NCBI GenBank assembly: GCA_000432775.1
Contig: HF990410.1
Span: forward strand, 67,148 to 131,147
Direction: 5' to 3'
From: Alistipes sp. CAG:831
GTDB lineage: Bacteria; Bacteroidota; Bacteroidia; Bacteroidales; UBA932
Length of the DNA stretch: 64,000 bases
Shown one piece after another: positions 62,101-64,000 of this stretch. Position 1 is the stretch's first letter. Every line of letters begins with the position of its first letter. The notes beneath the pieces are model-generated. The model had not been told where the DNA came from, did no database searches, and saw only the letters and a program-made list of their open reading frames with translations. Made by a program: the position numbers and the translations under genes.

Positions 62101-63023
62101 TCGTCATCGTATGCAGCGCCTTTCCAATAGAAATGCAAGTCATCCGGATTGTTTGTCTCATCAACTACTTTGGCAAGAAAGAGATTGACTAGTTTGTCGA
62201 AAGCATTTTCTTTCGCTCCGACATTGTGCCGCCGAAGAATGGTTGCGAACTCGTTATACTTCTTTTTTATCTCATCATTGTTTATGGGGACAAGATCTTT
62301 GACAGAGAATTTGTTTTTGCCTATATGATAAGGCTGGATGTCGTCCTCGAACAGTCCTCGTGTGGCAGCATCGCATTGGTATGTATCATGCCATACGCGG
62401 AACAGTTGCTTGTTGTTCTTCGCATCTTTGTAGGTAGACAATTGCAGATTATTCTTCAACAATTCTTCGTTATCCTGCACATTTATCAGGTAGTATGTGG
62501 GCTTTATCTTTTCCCCATCAAAATCGGATGTGTAAAGGCAAAGGAACTTCGTAGCCTGCTCTTGCTGAAAATAGCTGAACAACTGGGCGCCGTCTTCGAG
62601 AGTATCCCGCCAAGCACCATCAAATTCATCAGATTTCTTACACTCAATAATTAGCAAGGACTCCTTGTCCGCCGCCATTTCGCCAGAAAGACTAGAGTGT
62701 GTCCGCACCCAAATGTCTGCGTAGCCGCCCTTTTGTGTATGTCCTAACTTCCATGCAGGTTCAAGCTCTATATGCTCAGGTTTGTATCCCATTGAAAGCA
62801 AACGATCAATACACTCGAACACAACAAAATTTTCTGGTTCAGAAAAATTACTCGTTGTCTCACGACCGACAGTTATACCTATCTCCTTGTAATGAAAATG
62901 CTCGTTCCTTACATCAACTTTCAATGGTAGCCCAACACTTTCATAGGATTTTGTGAAAACATCGTCTTCCTGTTCAAAATGCAGAACAGAGAGTAATTTT
63001 TTTATGTTGTCTTTAGTTATCAT
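59103..63023 (-). CDS. single-chain restriction-modification-specificity protein (type IIG/I-like)
   Basis: A 1306-residue fusion. Order: HsdR_N-like PD-(D/E)XK nuclease (about 110-150, GGYADIWVR...LLIIECKKSDEFDGAW), helical part, N6-adenine methyltransferase with motif I YACGAGHFL (about 467) and motif IV NPPY (about 552), a helical/coiled linker with an acidic stretch EDEGDDDDT, and two S-type target-recognition domains (about 950-1150 and 1160-1306) each ending in a conserved helix. All three activities are in one chain, unlike HsdR/M/S. The target sequence cannot be read. AT-rich; promoter TAGATTTG at 63066-63059. Confidence 0.88.
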   Translation of the reverse strand: MITKDNIKKLLSVLHFEQEDDVFTKSYESVGLPLKVDVRNEHFHYKEIGITVGRETTSNFSEPENFVVFECIDRLLSMGYKPEHIELEPAWKLGHTQKGGYADIWVRTHSSLSGEMAADKESLLIIECKKSDEFDGAWRDTLEDGAQLFSYFQQEQATKFLCLYTSDFDGEKIKPTYYLINVQDNEELLKNNLQLSTYKDAKNNKQLFRVWHDTYQCDAATRGLFEDDIQPYHIGKNKFSVKDLVPINNDEIKKKYNEFATILRRHNVGAKENAFDKLVNLFLAKVVDETNNPDDLHFYWKGAAYDDDFSLQDRLQRLYRDGMEKFLNETVTYIENEQIEKAFRWYKKDPDATMKTVMEYFRALKFYSDNDFSFISVHNERLFKENAKILREVLLMLQNIRLKSAAEEGRNTETNQFLGDLFEGFLTKGVKQSEGQYFTPMPIVRFIVSSLPLEQIVSQSEGIPSCIDYACGAGHFLTEYAVRIKEFVERYRPDIDIREYYKHITGIEKEYRLSKVSKVSAFMYGHDETNIIYADSLQPNVALQPNSYDVLVANPPYAVTGFLETLSDNDRAAFSLFNNNINTAKNNAIETFFMERSAWLMHAGGVAGIVLPVSVLNKGGIYARVREIILENFDIVSLAEFGSGTFGKTGTNTVVLFLRRKETNTPAAEHYRNRVKIWFAASDHAEDIYQDECLLQAYCDHCGYELEDYRTFLKEGIIHKALSETEVFTAYRESFDSTDRNAMKGVCDVARDIRNRFRTRSKTQTFRRQTEAQKKAEKEKALLNFIISIEREKVYIFLLAFTVDTPVLIVKSPTTTAAIKKFLGYEWSDSKGNEGIEYLHLSKSKSENEDEGDDDDTVQQIRGINGIRTPLFNPDDLCDPAKINTLIRQNFLGEDVVVPEDLSEIISQARLVDMIDFKRTAFDKAIKTSAFTNVDFVHSKWPLASLGSLVSTPPQYGANVAATEGNPSSDYRYIRITDITETGELSNDWKTAERVDEQYILADKDLLFARSGATAGKPFLYREKFGKALFAGYLIRFRFAEKIMPEYVFQFCLAEEYRKWVLAHRGGTAQPNINAQQYSSFKLPLPPTDVQGKVVIECDAVDKEVEEARKQIAKAKEQIEHILSGVNGETKTLRAIAPFTTNRIDFDKISASDYITTDNMLQDFEGVRPYDGESLAGSVIEYKRGDILMSNIRPYLKKIWLADRDGGCSPDVMVFRPTPEVTSEFVYHMICRQTFIDYVMNDVKGMKMPRGNKDNIIRYTIPVPQPDIQQQIVTEISAYEAKVAEAKAVLNSGAKRKQAILDKYLK

Positions 63024-63058
63024 TTTTTGCCGTTCTATGCTGCCAGTCGTTTATAGTG

Positions 63059-63066
63059 CAAATCTA
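63059..63066 (-). promoter_or_regulatory. -7 element of the RM-tcmP-DUF5131 operon
   Basis: On the minus strand TAGATTTG, a perfect TAnnTTTG element, 35 bp before the ATG at 63023. No second promoter is apparent inside the three-gene unit. Confidence 0.6.
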
Positions 63067-63135
63067 ACGATAATATTTGAAAGCACTACGAGGTTTTCTG
63101 CTTTTGTAAAGACGGCATTTGAATATCGGTGCAGA

Positions 63136-64000
63136 CTACAGCATCATGGTGAGATAGAAGATGAGCAGTGTGCGCTTCTTCATGACGGGGTAGGAGATGA
63201 TGTCCGGGTCGTCGGTGGTCTTGTAGGTGTGGCGGTGGAAGCCGGAGGTGAAGATGAGGGAGGGGATGCCGGCCTGGTGGAATACGGTCTGGTCGGAGAG
63301 CTGGTAGAAGAGTTCGGTGAAGTTCTCGCTGCCGTAGAAGGTGTGGTCGATGTCCAGGCCGATGTTGTAGTAGCGGTTGCACATGTCGATGAGGCCGCGG
63401 TGTTCCTTGCGGAGTGTCTTCTCTCCGAGGACGATGACGAAATTCGTATCGGCTTCGTGTACGGGTTCAAGGACGGTGCCTATCTGGTCTATGTTGATGG
63501 CGCAGATAATCCGGTCTTTTGGAATGCCGTGGAATTCTTCCTCGGGGCTGCTGGCTGAGTCTGCCCTGTCTGCTGCAGTGGCTGCAGTCGGGTCCGTAGT
63601 GCCTGAGGTCGTATAAGCTGTACTTGCTTCTTCTGACAGCAGCTTGTCGATAAGCGCCTTGGATCCAGCCATGTTCAGCTCCTTGGCATCCAGCGCGGCG
63701 AAGATGATGTTCTTGTCCGGACCGGTCTTGGTTTTCTTCATGGTCCCGAACATATCCGCGAGGTTGAGCAGGACCGTGACTCCGGAGGCATTGTCGTCGG
63801 CCCCGTTGTAGGTGTTGCCGTTCAGGATGCCGAGGTGGTCATAGTGGGCCGAGATCAGGACATATTCATCAGAGGGGACAGCACTGCGGACGATGCCCGC
63901 TACATTGCGGCCTATGGTGCCGTTGAGGCTGTCGGCGATGAACGGCTGGTAGAAACTGCTGCCGAAGAGGGGTTCGAGACCGTACTGCCGGAAGAGCACT
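63136..64000 (-). CDS. M28-type metallopeptidase, N-terminal part beyond the window
   Basis: The frame is open to the right edge, so the N-terminus is outside. About 288 residues remain. Zinc ligands are visible: SAHYDHLG (His), YNGADDNASGV (bridging Asp), DAKELNMAGS (Glu), AINIDQIG (Asp) and HTYKTTDD (last His). In canonical M28 enzymes the Glu-Glu pair supplies the general base and a ligand; here the first Glu is Lys (AKEL), so activity may be altered. The linker EEASTAYTTSGTTDPTAATA is low complexity. Confidence 0.85.
   Translation of the reverse strand, partial: VLFRQYGLEPLFGSSFYQPFIADSLNGTIGRNVAGIVRSAVPSDEYVLISAHYDHLGILNGNTYNGADDNASGVTVLLNLADMFGTMKKTKTGPDKNIIFAALDAKELNMAGSKALIDKLLSEEASTAYTTSGTTDPTAATAADRADSASSPEEEFHGIPKDRIICAINIDQIGTVLEPVHEADTNFVIVLGEKTLRKEHRGLIDMCNRYYNIGLDIDHTFYGSENFTELFYQLSDQTVFHQAGIPSLIFTSGFHRHTYKTTDDPDIISYPVMKKRTLLIFYLTMML

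Noticed and set aside
57217..63023. A mobile element or prophage carrying the RM-tcmP-DUF5131 genes
   Set aside because: DUF5131 is called phage Gp37/Gp68-like, but there are no integrase, structural or attachment-site signs at either edge.

Overview
The window reads as chromosomal DNA of an anaerobic Bacteroidota, most likely order Bacteroidales. Supporting signs are the many TAnnTTTG promoter -7 elements, a DUF4290 protein, BACON domains with leucine-rich repeats, DUF3857/transglutaminase proteins, an SPII lipoprotein with a large GH2/GH63 pair, and a trimeric [FeFe]-hydrogenase. Core genes are GC-rich. Three stretches look AT-rich by eye (about 21.5-21.9 kb, 24.3-26.3 kb and 57.1-63.1 kb) and are probably acquired. 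I see no rRNA, tRNA, CRISPR array or intact transposase.

Layout. 0-7.7 kb: housekeeping genes (DUF4290, FtsK, LolA, NUDIX, rubredoxin, enolase, CoA-transferase). 7.7-12.8 kb: exported beta-galactosidase and a GH63-like lipoprotein. 12.9-15.1 kb: ECF sigma factor with three envelope proteins. 15.1-31.5 kb: an accessory zone holding a WYL regulator, a DUF234 ATPase, two related AAA+ ATPases (17.7 and 27.7 kb), a BACON/LRR lipoprotein, a possible uracil-DNA-glycosylase-like protein, an intact and a decayed SPOUT RNA methyltransferase, a PD-(D/E)XK protein, a phosphoesterase, a DEDDh exonuclease and RtcB. A 31-bp promoter/leader module occurs three times here: before both AAA+ genes, and once on its own next to the methyltransferase pseudogene.

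31.5-36.8 kb: MazG, TcdA-like E1 enzyme and two DUF3857 proteins, one with a degenerate transglutaminase domain. 36.8-45.1 kb: the hydrogenase locus. A set of accessory/regulatory genes (two DRTGG proteins, two GHKL ATPases, a PHP protein and an H-cluster-like iron-sulfur protein) precedes a separately promoted structural set (2Fe-2S protein, HydB, HydA, HydC). Together HydABC should couple NADH and reduced ferredoxin oxidation to H2 formation. The HydEFG maturases are not in the window.

45.2-57.1 kb: prfA, an AGCS symporter, a periplasmic phosphoesterase, and a tight minus-strand operon uvrB-rel-uvrA-BASS transporter. 57.2-63.0 kb: an AT-rich minus-strand operon with a single-chain restriction-modification-specificity protein, then TcmP, then a DUF5131 three-Cys protein overlapping tcmP by 4 bp. 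This is the strongest candidate for an unusual defence-type system. The right edge holds the C-terminal part of an M28-type peptidase in which the expected general-base Glu looks replaced.

All calls come from reading motifs, gene order and spacing. No database search or structure prediction was run.
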